Shown piece after piece: positions 35,499 to 44,389 of a stretch of DNA of 64,000 nucleotides; the first letter of the stretch is position 1, and every line of letters starts with the position of its first letter. The notes below the pieces were generated by a model. That model saw nothing but the letters and a program-made list of their open reading frames with translations. It ran no database searches and was not told where the DNA came from. This DNA is from Paracidovorax avenae (GTDB lineage Bacteria; Pseudomonadota; Gammaproteobacteria; Burkholderiales; Burkholderiaceae_C), in NCBI RefSeq assembly GCF_040892545.1, contig NZ_CP156079.1, positions 186,001 to 250,000 of the forward strand, in the 5' to 3' direction. Made by a program: the position numbers and the translations under genes.

Positions 35499-36830
35499 CT
35501 AGAAACTGGCCCGCGGGAGATCTTTCTCGGTGAAGACCAGGTAGGCGCGGGCATCTTCCGGAATGGGGGGCAGGGAGTCGTTCCATCGCTCCCAGGAAGT
35601 CTTGAGCTCCTGGAAGATGTCCGGATACCGGGAGCGCAGGTTGGCACGTTCCCGAGCGTCTTCCCCGAGGTTGAAGAGGTACTCGTTCTCTTCGACCTGC
35701 AGATACTTCCAGTCCCCCCGCACCACCGCCTTCTGCCGCAGGTGGGTCATGCGCCAGAACAGGTCCCGTGTCTTTGCGGGCTCTCCGTCGCACAGTGCCG
35801 GTAACAGGCTGACCCCGTCCAGGGGATAGTCGTCGTGGCAGCGGGCGCCGGCCGCATCCAGCAGGGTGGCTGTCCAGTCCATGGTCATGTTGGGAATGTC
35901 GCTCACACTCCCCGCCGGCATCCGCGCGGGCCATCTGGCGATGAGCGGAACCCTGATGCCGCCCTCGAGGAGATCCATCTTCTGCCCGACCAGCGGCCAG
36001 TTGTTGGAAAACCGTTCGCCGCCGTTGTCGCTGGTGAATACCACCAGGGTGTTCTCGTCCATGCCGCGCCGCTGGAGTGCCTCCATCACCCACCCGATGC
36101 CTTCGTCCATGTGGTGGATCATCCGCTGGTAGGTCTCGATGGAGCCACCGTCCAGGTGCTTGCCGACACCCGCGATCCGCCGGGACTCGGCTGCGTCGTC
36201 CCGGGTCAGCCAGGGCCAGTGGGGAGCGCTGTAGTGCAGGCTGAGCAGGAATGGACGATCGGCGGGTTGCTGTTCGATGAATGCGACGGCCCGCTGGCTC
36301 AGGATGTCCGTGAGATAGCCTTCCTCCCTGATCTCGGTTTCGTTTTCCCAGAGATCGGGCTGCCCTTTGGGATTGCAGTGGGCAAAATAGTCGTTGCCAC
36401 CCGCGTGGAAGCCATAGAAGTGCTGGTACCCCGAGCGCCGGGGCGAGAAATGGGGTGGATAGCCGAGATGCCACTTCCCTATCAACGCCGTGGTGTAGCC
36501 CGTGTCCCGCAGCAGGGAAGGCAGCGTCGGGTGCTCCGGGGGCAGGCCCAGGACCTTGTCCTGCGAGACGGTGGGAATGGGCTCCTCTGCCCCTCCGCGC
36601 AGCCGGTACTGCCAGCGGCCTGTCGCCAGCGCGAATCGCGTGGGGGAGCAAACGGAGGAGTTCGAATAGCCTCTCGTGAAGCGCACACCGCCTGACGCGA
36701 TCCTGTCGAGATGGGGGGTGATATCTGCCGGCCGCCCCTCGGCATCCCGGGCTCCGGTGCATCCCAGGTCCGCATAACCCAGGTCGTCGGCAAGGATGAA
36801 GATGAGGTTGGGACGCTTCTCCTGGGACAT
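35499..36830 (-). CDS. sulfatase (type I, Cys/formylglycine)
   Basis: A 443-aa sulfatase of the alkaline phosphatase superfamily. The metal site starts with ILADDLGYADLGCTG, and the active-site motif is C61-S-P-T-R65 followed by FALATG. The Cys must become formylglycine, so a maturation enzyme (FGE or anSME) is needed; none is in this window. GYTTALIGKWHLG and FTSDNGGERFSNNWP are further landmarks. No signal peptide is visible, so the enzyme is probably cytosolic. It ends the minus-strand sulfatase-Bug-sulfatase operon, 17 bp after the Bug gene, and converges with ompW. The natural sulfate ester is unknown. Confidence 0.93.
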   Translation of the reverse strand: MSQEKRPNLIFILADDLGYADLGCTGARDAEGRPADITPHLDRIASGGVRFTRGYSNSSVCSPTRFALATGRWQYRLRGGAEEPIPTVSQDKVLGLPPEHPTLPSLLRDTGYTTALIGKWHLGYPPHFSPRRSGYQHFYGFHAGGNDYFAHCNPKGQPDLWENETEIREEGYLTDILSQRAVAFIEQQPADRPFLLSLHYSAPHWPWLTRDDAAESRRIAGVGKHLDGGSIETYQRMIHHMDEGIGWVMEALQRRGMDENTLVVFTSDNGGERFSNNWPLVGQKMDLLEGGIRVPLIARWPARMPAGSVSDIPNMTMDWTATLLDAAGARCHDDYPLDGVSLLPALCDGEPAKTRDLFWRMTHLRQKAVVRGDWKYLQVEENEYLFNLGEDARERANLRSRYPDIFQELKTSWERWNDSLPPIPEDARAYLVFTEKDLPRASF

Positions 36831-36847
36831 ATGCGCTTTCTCCGTGC

Positions 36848-37825
36848 TCAGTTCAGTGGGATCTTCGCGGTATGGACCAGCGCATTGAACTTCGCAAGGC
36901 TGTTGACGACGAAGTCCTGCGTCGCAGCAGGCGACAGATGGCCTCCGACCTGTCCGGAAGCCTCCAGCGCGAGTTTCACTTCAGGATTCTGAAGGGCCTC
37001 GGCGATGGTCGCGTTGAGCTTCGCCACGATGGCAGGATCGATGCCCCTGGGTGCGGCAGCCACGAAGAACTGGGTGGCGTCGTAGCCTTTGAGGCCCGCT
37101 TCTTCCATCGTGGGCACGTCGGGCAGGCTGGGAATACGGAACCGGGTGGTCACGGCATAGGCCTTCAGCTGCCCCGCCTTGATCTGGGACAGCACCGGAG
37201 TCACCCCGAGCATGCCCAGGGTCACCTGGCCGCCGACGATGTCGGTGACGGCCTGGCCACCGCCTTTGTAGGGAACATGGACCATTGCGGTGCCTGCCAT
37301 CGTGTTGAAGAGTTCACCGGCAAGGTGCTGGCCGGTGCCCGTGCCGGAACTGGCGAAGCTCCAGCGGTCGGGATGCTGCTTCATGGCGGCGATCAGGGCA
37401 CGGAGGTCCGACGGCGCATTGGCCATGGTCCCCACCATCACGATAGGGCCCTGCGACATCAGGGCGACCGCCGCCAGCTCCCGACCGATCTCCGGTTGCC
37501 GCTGCGTGTGGATGATGGGGCCAGGCACGGTGAGCAGGGTGTAGCCATCATTGGGAGCCCGGGACACGTACTGCAGGGCGAGTGCGCCTGAAGCCCCCGG
37601 CCGGTTGTCGATCACGATGCTCTGCCCTATTTTTTCGGAGACGACCTTGGCAATCGCCCGGGTCAATACATCGACGGAGCCTCCTGGCACGTAGCCCACG
37701 ACCCAGGTGATAGGCTTCGCCGTCGGCCAGGGCCTGGGGACATCCGCGGCACCGGCAAAAAGGGCACTGCAGCATGCAGCGAGAGCGGCAACGGAACGAA
37801 CGACACGCAGCAGAGAGGGTTTCAT
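36848..37825 (-). CDS. Bug-family tripartite tricarboxylate binding protein
   Basis: A 325-aa periplasmic binding protein of the Bug/TctC family. The signal peptide is at about residues 1-27 (VVRSVAALAACCSALFAGAAD). Family landmarks are KPITWVVGYVPGGSVDVLTRAIAKVVSEKIGQSIVIDNRPGASGAL and YKGGGQAVTDIVGGQVTLGMLG. The ligands are usually small carboxylic or aromatic acids. It is flanked by two sulfatase genes in one operon (17 bp and 36 bp gaps), so its ligand is probably a sulfated or desulfated organic acid. The TctA/TctB membrane partners are not in the window, as is common for Bug proteins. Confidence 0.92.
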   Translation of the reverse strand: MKPSLLRVVRSVAALAACCSALFAGAADVPRPWPTAKPITWVVGYVPGGSVDVLTRAIAKVVSEKIGQSIVIDNRPGASGALALQYVSRAPNDGYTLLTVPGPIIHTQRQPEIGRELAAVALMSQGPIVMVGTMANAPSDLRALIAAMKQHPDRWSFASSGTGTGQHLAGELFNTMAGTAMVHVPYKGGGQAVTDIVGGQVTLGMLGVTPVLSQIKAGQLKAYAVTTRFRIPSLPDVPTMEEAGLKGYDATQFFVAAAPRGIDPAIVAKLNATIAEALQNPEVKLALEASGQVGGHLSPAATQDFVVNSLAKFNALVHTAKIPLN

Positions 37826-37861
37826 CTTTGGCTTCCGAAGAGTGGGGAGTGGAGTAATGAA

Positions 37862-39202
37862 CTATCGGAGGGCAGCTTCGGGGTCCTTCGCCCCGGGCTT
37901 GGTGTTGGGATGCACTTCCACGCTATCGTTGAAAGCCTTCACCATGCGCAGCATGGGCCCCATCACCCAGGTATTGAAGACGAGCACATCCGTCTCTTCC
38001 TTCGGGTCTCGCGTCAGATTGAACAGGTAGGGCGATTCCAGCTTGCCCTTGCCTTCGTTCACTTCCGGCTCCCAGTAGAAGTGCAGCTTCCAGTCGCGCC
38101 ACTTCAATGCCCGCATTTCCTGCTTGATATAGAAGATGAATCCCTCCCGCGCCGACTTCTCCTCGTTTTCCAGCAGGAATCGCCGCTGGTCCATCCCGTC
38201 GATGGGGCGGTCGGCCGGCACCGCCGCGCCAGCGACATGCGCCAGCGTCGTGAAGATGTCCGTGACATGGAAGATTTCATTGCTGACGCGTCCCGGCCGT
38301 ATGCGGCCGGGCCAGCGAGCGATGAAGGGAACCCGCAGGCTTCCTTCCATCGCGGTGTGGTACGTGCCCCGCCAGGGACCGGCGGTCCCGCGGTAGGGTG
38401 CACGAAACTCCGGACCGTTGTCGCTGCAGAAAATGAACAGCGTGTCGTCGGAGATGCCCAGGCGTTCGATCTCGTCGATCACCTGGCCGACGCGATGGTC
38501 CATTTCCACCATCGAATCGGCAAAGTCCCCGTTCCCCGTCCGTCCGGAAAATTCCGGGTGAGGGAGCGTGGGGAAATGCAGATGGACCAGCGGCAGATAC
38601 AGGAAGAACGGTTTTCTGGCAGCCGCGTGCCGCTGCATGAATTCACAACTCTTGTCGACCAGGTCGGCGTCGATCTCCCGACGCGATTCCAGGTCGTACA
38701 ACTTGACTTCCTTCGTCGGCTCGCCGGACTTGCCTTCCATGATGTAGGGCAGATCGGCCGCCGAGGGGTCGAAGCCGATGGACGATGTGAACTGGCTCTC
38801 ATCGGTCGTTCGCGGGATGCCGTACCACTCGTCGAACCCGCGGTCCGAGGGATACCGGCCATGGACGTCGCCGAGGTGCCATTTCCCGAAATGGGCGGTG
38901 GCGTAGCCGGCCTCGGACAGCAGTTGTGCCAGCGTGCGCTCCCATCGGGTGAGGCCCTGGGGCAGGCCTGGCGGGACCGATTGCAGGCTGCCCGTGCGGA
39001 TCGGATGGCGTCCCGTCATCAGGGCCGAGCGGGTCGGGACGCAGTCGCTTTCGACGTTGAAGTTCTGAAGCAGGACACCTTCGCTTGCAAGCCGGTCGAT
39101 GCGGGGCGTGGGCGCCCCGCGCAGAGCCCCGCCGCCGTAACAGCCGAGCTCGCCCCATCCCAGGTTGTCCGCCACGACGAGAACGATATTGGGTTGTCCC
39201 AT
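37862..39202 (-). CDS. sulfatase (type I, Cys/formylglycine)
   Basis: A 446-aa sulfatase distinct from its operon neighbour at 35499-36830. The metal-site stretch reads VVADNLGWGELGCYGGG, with the usual second Asp replaced by Asn at residue 13. The active-site motif is C54-V-P-T-R58, followed by SALMTGRHPIRTG. ATAHFGKWHLGDVHGRYPSDRGFDEWYG and FIFCSDNGPEFRAPYRGTAGPWRGTYHTAMEGSLRVP are further landmarks of the arylsulfatase group. No signal peptide is seen. It is the first gene of the sulfatase operon, 108 bp downstream of a LysR gene, with a cluster of GCATTC repeats between them. Formylglycine maturation must come from elsewhere. Confidence 0.93.
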   Translation of the reverse strand: MGQPNIVLVVADNLGWGELGCYGGGALRGAPTPRIDRLASEGVLLQNFNVESDCVPTRSALMTGRHPIRTGSLQSVPPGLPQGLTRWERTLAQLLSEAGYATAHFGKWHLGDVHGRYPSDRGFDEWYGIPRTTDESQFTSSIGFDPSAADLPYIMEGKSGEPTKEVKLYDLESRREIDADLVDKSCEFMQRHAAARKPFFLYLPLVHLHFPTLPHPEFSGRTGNGDFADSMVEMDHRVGQVIDEIERLGISDDTLFIFCSDNGPEFRAPYRGTAGPWRGTYHTAMEGSLRVPFIARWPGRIRPGRVSNEIFHVTDIFTTLAHVAGAAVPADRPIDGMDQRRFLLENEEKSAREGFIFYIKQEMRALKWRDWKLHFYWEPEVNEGKGKLESPYLFNLTRDPKEETDVLVFNTWVMGPMLRMVKAFNDSVEVHPNTKPGAKDPEAALR

Positions 39203-39258
39203 GGCAATGGCCTCTCAAGTTCTGAATGTTGGAGAGGTTCATGCCAAAAGGGTGCCCG

Positions 39259-39301
39259 ATGCATTCCCTGGCGAATGCATTCGCATTCCATGCGGGAATG
39301 C
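39259..39301. promoter_or_regulatory. cluster of inverted GCATTC repeats before the sulfatase operon
   Basis: ATGCATTC and GAATGCAT (39259-39280) form a perfect dyad with a 6-bp spacer. It overlaps a perfect 14-bp palindrome, GCGAATGCATTCGC (39271-39284), and further GCATTC/GAATGC copies follow to 39301. The site lies 57-99 bp before the first sulfatase start and just after the LysR gene, so it is a good operator candidate. Confidence 0.5.
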
Positions 39302-39310
39302 CTCAAGCCC

Positions 39311-40216
39311 TTATTCCTGCCGAGGGTCGCGGTACGAGAGGAGCAGGTCCCTCAAGTCGGTCATCAACGCAGACCAGGTCGCCTGGGGCCGTGAAAGCAG
39401 TACCTGGGTACGGTGGATCTGCAGTTCGGGCACCGACAGGGGTGTCACCCTGCCCAGCCAGTTGCGCAGTACCGACGCAGGGACCATGGAAAGCAGGTCG
39501 GTCCTGGTGATGATTCCCATGACGGCCTCCGAGACGTAATCCGGCTCCAGTGCGACATGGGGAGCCGGTGCCCCGTTCTGCTGCAAGGCCCGCTGCAGCG
39601 CCTGGAGTGCAGCGCTTTGCTGGGAGGGCATGACCCATGCGAAAGGTGTCAGGTGCTGCAGGCCGACGGACGCCAGCTGGGCCAGCGGGTGGCCCGCTCG
39701 GACGACCAGGCGCATCTCTTCCTGGCTGAGAGCGATTTGGGAACAACTCAGCGATTGCCCCTGGTAGGAAGGCACCACGGCGAGGTCCAGTTCGCCATCC
39801 TCCACTTTGGCATTGAGTTCATCCGATTTGCCGATGTGCATCCGGAGCCTCATCCCGGGGCGCCTGCGCACCAGGTCGGACACGGCGAGCACCGCAATGG
39901 AATCGCTCGAAGGGCTCGTGATGCCCAGCCGCAGCAGCCCCGAGTGCCTGGCCCTCAATTCGGACGAGAGACGACCCAGTTCCAGGTGCTGCGCCTCCAG
40001 CCGTTTGGCCGCTTCCAGGAAGAGCTGCCCTTCGCTGGTCAGCCGAACCCCATGCACGCCGCGCTCGAGAAGGGAGACGCCCACGGAGTCCTCGAGCCTG
40101 CGCAGTGCCTTGGATACGGAAGGCTGCGTCACCCCGAGGTTGATGGCTGCGCGACTGAAGCCGCCACTGCGCACGACCTCGATGAAGGCAGCGATGTCTG
40201 AACGTGAAAGATCCAT
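39311..40216 (-). CDS. LysR-family transcriptional regulator
   Basis: A 301-aa LysR-type regulator. The helix-turn-helix is at residues 4-62 (SDIAAFIEVVRSGGFSRAAINLGVTQPSVSKALRRLEDSVG), with an effector domain from about residue 90 (LLRLGITSPSSDSIAVLAVSDLVRR). It is transcribed in the same direction as, and directly upstream of, the sulfatase-Bug-sulfatase genes, unlike the more usual divergent layout. It is the likely regulator of that operon through the GCATTC repeats in the 108-bp gap. The effector is unknown. It could also be read through into the operon, as no terminator is seen. Confidence 0.92.
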   Translation of the reverse strand: MDLSRSDIAAFIEVVRSGGFSRAAINLGVTQPSVSKALRRLEDSVGVSLLERGVHGVRLTSEGQLFLEAAKRLEAQHLELGRLSSELRARHSGLLRLGITSPSSDSIAVLAVSDLVRRRPGMRLRMHIGKSDELNAKVEDGELDLAVVPSYQGQSLSCSQIALSQEEMRLVVRAGHPLAQLASVGLQHLTPFAWVMPSQQSAALQALQRALQQNGAPAPHVALEPDYVSEAVMGIITRTDLLSMVPASVLRNWLGRVTPLSVPELQIHRTQVLLSRPQATWSALMTDLRDLLLSYRDPRQE

Positions 40217-40319
40217 GCCCGAGAGTAATGTCTATCGCGCCGTCGTGGAATGGAAGGAATTTTCTCGTCCAGGGCGGCGGACATCCCCGCAGGTGCATGC
40301 CGTGGGGGCCGCCGGTGGC

Positions 40320-41822
40320 TCAGGCGGAAGCCATCATCCAGGTCTGGTGTATCGACGCGCCTGTCCCATCGACGGCCACGGTGACGGGAAAGTCCTCCAG
40401 CACGAATTCGTGGATCGCCTCCATGCCCAGATCCTCGAACGCCAGTACCCGTGCCCCGACCACGGCTCGGGAGAGCAGGTACGCGGCGCCGCCCACGGCG
40501 ATCAGCGATGCCGAGCCGTGGCGACGGATGGCATCCACGGCTGCGGTGCCGCGCTCGGCCTTGCCGATCATGGCCAGCAGCCCCGTGCGGGCCAGCAACG
40601 GCTCGACGAATGCGTCCATGCGCGTGGCGGTGGTCGGTCCCGCCGGTCCCACGGCTTCCCCGGGCACCGCATCGACCGGGCCCACGTAGTAGACGACGCG
40701 GTCGCGCAGGTCGACCGGCAGCGGCTGGCCGGCATCGAGCATCGCCACCAGGCGGCGGTGGGCTGCATCGCGCGCGGTGAGCAGCCGGCCCGACAGCAGC
40801 AGCGTCTGGCCGACGCGCCAGCCCGCCACCTGATCGCGATCCAGCGTGTCGAGGTCGACACGCAGCGCGCCCCCGCTCTCGAAGCGGTCCGGAATGCCAT
40901 CCCATAGCGAGGCCGGTGGTGGTTGCAGCCGCAAAGGTCCACGGCCGTCCAGCGTGAAGCGCAGCCAGCGGGTGGCGGCGCAATTGGGCACCAGCGCCAC
41001 CGGCAGCGCCGCGGCGTGCGCGGGTACGGTGGCCACCTTGACGTCCAGCACCGTGGCCAGCCCGCCCAGGCCCTGGGCACCGATGCCCAGCGCGTTGGCG
41101 CGGGCATGCACTTCCAGCCGCAGGGCTTCCTCCGGCGTGGCGGCGCCACGTGACTGCAGCGCGCAGATGTCGATCGGCGCGAACAGGCTCTGCTTGGCCA
41201 GCAGCATCGCCTGCTCGGGCGTGCCGCCGATCCCGATGCCGAGCGTGCCCGGCGGGCACCAGCCGGCGCCCATGCCCGGCAATTCGCGGATCACCCAGTC
41301 GGCGATGCTGTCGCCGGGCAGCAGCGTCGCGAAGCGGGCCTTGAGGTCCCCGCCGCCGCCTTTGGCCGCGACCAGGACCTCGACCGTATCGCCTTCCACG
41401 ATGTCGCAATGCACCACCGCCGGCGTGTTGTCGCGCGTGTTGCGCCGTGCGCCCAGCGGGTCGGAGACTACCGTGGCGCGCAACGGGTTGGCTGCGTCGG
41501 AATAGGCACGCCGGGTGGCGGAGTCGGCGATGGCCTGGGGCGTTCGCAGCGCACCGCCGTCGCGCCGATGGAAGCACGCACCCACGCCGATGCGCAGGAA
41601 CACCTGGGCGAGCCCCGTGTCCTGGCAGACCGGACGCCGCCCCTGTGCGGCCAGGCGGCTGTTGACGAGCAGCTGCAGCAGCGCATCGCGGGCCGGCGGA
41701 TGCGTCTCCGACTCCCACGCCGCGCGCAGGGCCTGCACGAAATCCGGCGGGTGGAAGCAGCTGACGTACTGCAGCGCATCGGCGATGCCGTCTTCGAGGT
41801 CTTCCTGTGCGATGGATGGCAT
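40320..41822 (-). CDS. class I fumarase/tartrate dehydratase-type hydro-lyase
   Basis: A 500-aa iron-sulfur hydro-lyase with the alpha and beta parts of class I fumarase fused. The three cluster cysteines are visible in VCQDTGLAQVF (C66), GMGAGWCPPGTLGIGIGG (about 190) and LVPNCAATRWLRF (about 290). The C-terminal beta part has LSGRLLTARDAAHRRL, VYYVGPVDAVPGEAVGPAGPTTATRMD and AVDAIRRHGSASLIAVGGAAYLLSRAVVGARVLAFEDLGMEAI. Close relatives hydrate fumarate or dehydrate L-tartrate. It lies in an operon with a Bug protein and an aspartase/fumarase-superfamily lyase, which points to a catabolic rather than TCA-cycle role: the lyase could release fumarate for it. Confidence 0.9.
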   Translation of the reverse strand: MPSIAQEDLEDGIADALQYVSCFHPPDFVQALRAAWESETHPPARDALLQLLVNSRLAAQGRRPVCQDTGLAQVFLRIGVGACFHRRDGGALRTPQAIADSATRRAYSDAANPLRATVVSDPLGARRNTRDNTPAVVHCDIVEGDTVEVLVAAKGGGGDLKARFATLLPGDSIADWVIRELPGMGAGWCPPGTLGIGIGGTPEQAMLLAKQSLFAPIDICALQSRGAATPEEALRLEVHARANALGIGAQGLGGLATVLDVKVATVPAHAAALPVALVPNCAATRWLRFTLDGRGPLRLQPPPASLWDGIPDRFESGGALRVDLDTLDRDQVAGWRVGQTLLLSGRLLTARDAAHRRLVAMLDAGQPLPVDLRDRVVYYVGPVDAVPGEAVGPAGPTTATRMDAFVEPLLARTGLLAMIGKAERGTAAVDAIRRHGSASLIAVGGAAYLLSRAVVGARVLAFEDLGMEAIHEFVLEDFPVTVAVDGTGASIHQTWMMASA

Positions 41823-41855
41823 GGTGGGGGTGCGTGGGCTGTCTTGCGCCGCCGC

Positions 41856-42833
41856 TCAGTCCAGCGAGATTTTCGCGTCCGCCGCGACCTTGCGCCAGGT
41901 CTGCACCTCGGCGGCGGTGTATTTGCGGAAGGCTTCGGGGGCGTATTGCGCCTCGGGCAGCAGGCGGATGCCCTGGTCGGTCATCTTCTTCTTCCAGGCG
42001 GCGCTCTCCATCGCCTTGGCGTAGGCCTGGTAGACCTTCTGCACCACTTCCACGGGCGTGCCCCGTGGCGCGTAGATCCCATACCAGGTGGCCGTCTCGA
42101 AGCCGGGTATGACCTTCTGGCCGAGTGCCGGCACGCCGGGGAATTGGGGCATTTCCTTGTCGGAGGTCAGGCCGATGGCCTGAATGCGGCCGCCGGCGAG
42201 CTGCGGCAGCGCCGTGTTGGTCTGGTCGAACATCGCGTCGAGCTGGCCGGCGATCAGGTCGGTCATGGCGGGGGCGGCCCCTTTGTACGACACCGAGGTG
42301 ATCTCGATGCCCGCCCGGCTGGCGAACAGGGCCGCCACCAGGTGCGAGGTGGAGCCGACACCGGCGTTGCCGAAGTTCAGCGCGCCCGGGTTCTTCTTGC
42401 CGAAGGCGATCAGCTCCTCCGCGCTGCGGTAGGGCGAATTCTTGCCGACGAGCAGCACCAGCGGCGTGTCCGGGAAGCGGAGCACGGGTTCGAAATCCTT
42501 GACCGGGTCGTAGGCGAGCTTCTTGTAGAGGGCCGGTGCCGCGCCCATGTAGCCCATGTGGCCCACCAGCATGGTGTATCCATCGGGCGCGGCGCGTGCC
42601 ACCCTGGTCGCGCCGATGGTGCCGCCGGCACCGGCCGCGTTCTCGATCAGGATGGTCTGGCCCAGCTGCCGGGAGACGTTGTCCGCCACGTCGCGCGCCA
42701 TGGCGTCGGTCGGGCCGCCCGCGGCGAAAGGCACGACCCACGTGATGGGGCGCGAGGGATAGCCCTGGGCGTGGGCGGCGGCGAAGGCGGCCGTGAGGGC
42801 GAATGCGAGGACGGTGCGGCGCAGCAGGGCCAT
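41856..42833 (-). CDS. Bug-family tripartite tricarboxylate binding protein
   Basis: A 325-aa periplasmic binding protein of the Bug/TctC family. The signal peptide is at residues 1-23 (MALLRRTVLAFALTAAFAAAHAQ). The ligand-binding landmarks are PITWVVPFAAGGPTDAMARDVADNVSRQLGQTILIENAAGAGGTIGA and YKGAAPAMTDLIAGQLDAMFDQT. It starts 65 bp after the lyase stop and ends 33 bp before the fumarase-like gene. The conserved carboxylate-binding loop suggests a di- or tricarboxylate-like ligand, in line with the fumarate-forming neighbours. Confidence 0.92.
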   Translation of the reverse strand: MALLRRTVLAFALTAAFAAAHAQGYPSRPITWVVPFAAGGPTDAMARDVADNVSRQLGQTILIENAAGAGGTIGATRVARAAPDGYTMLVGHMGYMGAAPALYKKLAYDPVKDFEPVLRFPDTPLVLLVGKNSPYRSAEELIAFGKKNPGALNFGNAGVGSTSHLVAALFASRAGIEITSVSYKGAAPAMTDLIAGQLDAMFDQTNTALPQLAGGRIQAIGLTSDKEMPQFPGVPALGQKVIPGFETATWYGIYAPRGTPVEVVQKVYQAYAKAMESAAWKKKMTDQGIRLLPEAQYAPEAFRKYTAAEVQTWRKVAADAKISLD

Positions 42834-42898
42834 GGGAGTCTCCGGGTGTGAGTAATTCTGGAATCGGCGAACGGGGTGGTCGGCGGTGCGCGCGGCCG

Positions 42899-44299
42899 TC
42901 ATGCGATGCGCGCCGACAGCGCGAGGGCGCGGTCGACCATCTGCGGCGCGAGGCCGAGATAGTTCGCGGGATCGGTCAGGCGGTCGATGGCGGCCCGATC
43001 GAGGTACTGCGTGACTGCAGGCAGCGCGGCGAGCGCCTCGGCCAGCGTGCCGCCGCGCTCGTTGACGGTGCGGCAGGCGTCGTAGACCACGTCGTGCGCG
43101 TGCTGGCGGCCTAGCGCGGGCGCCAGGCCCATCATCACGGCCTCGGCCACGATCAGGCCGCGGCTCAGGCCCAGGTTGTGCCGCATCCGGTCCTCGTCGA
43201 CGATCAGGCCGCCGAGCGCGAATTTCGCCTGGTGCAGGGCACCGGCGGTGAGGATGAAGCTCTCGGGGATGGCGATCCACTCCGCATGCCATGGCCCCGT
43301 GGCGCGCTCGAAATCCTGCACCATGGCGTCGACCATCAGGCCCGCGTGCTGGCGCACCGCCTTGGAGGCCGCCAGCATCAGTTCGCTGGAGATCGGGTTG
43401 CGCTTCTGCGGCATGGTGCTGCTGGCGCCGCGGCCCTTGACGAAGGGCTCGTACACCTCGGCGAACTCGGTGCTGGCCATGATCATGATGTCCAGCGCGA
43501 TCTTGCCGAGCGATCCGGTGACGAGCGCGAGCAGGTTCACTGCTTCCGCGAAACCGTCGCGCGCCACATGCCAGGTGGTGGCGGGGATGCCCAGGCCCAG
43601 CTCCTCCGCCATGGCGGCCTGCACTTCCAGGCCCTTGCCGCCCAGCGATGCCAGCGTGCCGGCCGCGCCGGCGAACTCGACCACCGCGACCCGCGGCCGC
43701 AGCTCGGCGATGCGCTGCTGGTGGCGGTCGAACATCGCCAGCCAGATCGCTGCCTTGTAGCCGAAGGTCACCGGAAGCGCCTGCTGCAGGTGCGTGCGGC
43801 CGGCCATGGGCGTGTCGCGGTGCTTCTTCGCGAGGCCGGCCAGGATGGCGCGCAACGCGCGGACATCGGCATCGATGGCGTCGAGCGCGTCACGCACCTG
43901 CAGCGCCACGGCCGTGTCCATGATGTCCTGGGTGGTCGCGCCCCAGTGCACGTAGCGGCCGGCCTCGCCGCACATCTGCGCGAGCTGGTGGACCAGGGGC
44001 AGGATGGGATAGCCGACGATGTCGGTTTCTTCCCGCATGTGGTCGAAGTCGATGCGGTCCAGGCGCGACTGCCGGGCGATCGCCTCGGCCGCCTCGACCG
44101 GTATCACGCCGCAGCGGGCCTCGGCGCGGGCCAGCGCGATCTCCGCATCGATATAGCGCTGCACCAGCGCGCGGTCGGAAAACAACCCGCGCATCGCGGC
44201 GGTTCCGAAGGCGTCGCGGAACAGGATGGAATCGACCACCGTGCTGGCGGCGGGAAAGAGCGTGGCGGACGGATCGGACGGGTGCATCGGGCAGGCCAT
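42899..44299 (-). CDS. aspartase/fumarase-superfamily lyase (adenylosuccinate lyase/CMLE group)
   Basis: A 466-aa all-helical lyase of the superfamily that includes adenylosuccinate lyase, argininosuccinate lyase and 3-carboxymuconate cycloisomerase. The signature loop GASSTMPQKRNPISSELM with its catalytic Ser is clear. MREETDIVGYPILPLVHQLAQMCGEAGRYVHWGATTQDIMDTAVALQVRDAL carries the HWGATTQD motif, and GRTHLQQALPVTFGYKAA carries the catalytic His-type loop. The C-terminal length suits the PcaB-like subgroup. Beside a class I fumarase it more likely releases fumarate from a succinylated compound than acts in the beta-ketoadipate pathway, since no pca genes are near. ATG at 44299 or 44287 is possible. 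Confidence 0.88.
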   Translation of the reverse strand: MACPMHPSDPSATLFPAASTVVDSILFRDAFGTAAMRGLFSDRALVQRYIDAEIALARAEARCGVIPVEAAEAIARQSRLDRIDFDHMREETDIVGYPILPLVHQLAQMCGEAGRYVHWGATTQDIMDTAVALQVRDALDAIDADVRALRAILAGLAKKHRDTPMAGRTHLQQALPVTFGYKAAIWLAMFDRHQQRIAELRPRVAVVEFAGAAGTLASLGGKGLEVQAAMAEELGLGIPATTWHVARDGFAEAVNLLALVTGSLGKIALDIMIMASTEFAEVYEPFVKGRGASSTMPQKRNPISSELMLAASKAVRQHAGLMVDAMVQDFERATGPWHAEWIAIPESFILTAGALHQAKFALGGLIVDEDRMRHNLGLSRGLIVAEAVMMGLAPALGRQHAHDVVYDACRTVNERGGTLAEALAALPAVTQYLDRAAIDRLTDPANYLGLAPQMVDRALALSARIA

Positions 44300-44310
44300 T
44301 CATTCATTCA

Positions 44311-44347
44311 TATGTTCGGACATAAAGACTTTATATGTTCGGACATA
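44311..44347. promoter_or_regulatory. twin 14-bp operators for the GntR regulator
   Basis: The identical imperfect palindrome TATGTTCGGACATA occurs at 44311-44324 and 44334-44347, 23 bp apart. Its core TGT-N4-ACA is the usual form bound by GntR-family dimers. The pair sits in the 90-bp gap between the divergent lyase and GntR genes and could control both. Confidence 0.7.
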
Positions 44348-44389
44348 TTGGAGGCTCAGGGATTACCCTGTCGGGGATAATCGAGGGGC

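Noticed and set aside
44297..44310. CATT tetranucleotide run at the start of the lyase gene, considered for phase variation
   Set aside because: Only about three and a half units, too few for slipped-strand switching, and any change would lie outside or at the very edge of the frame.
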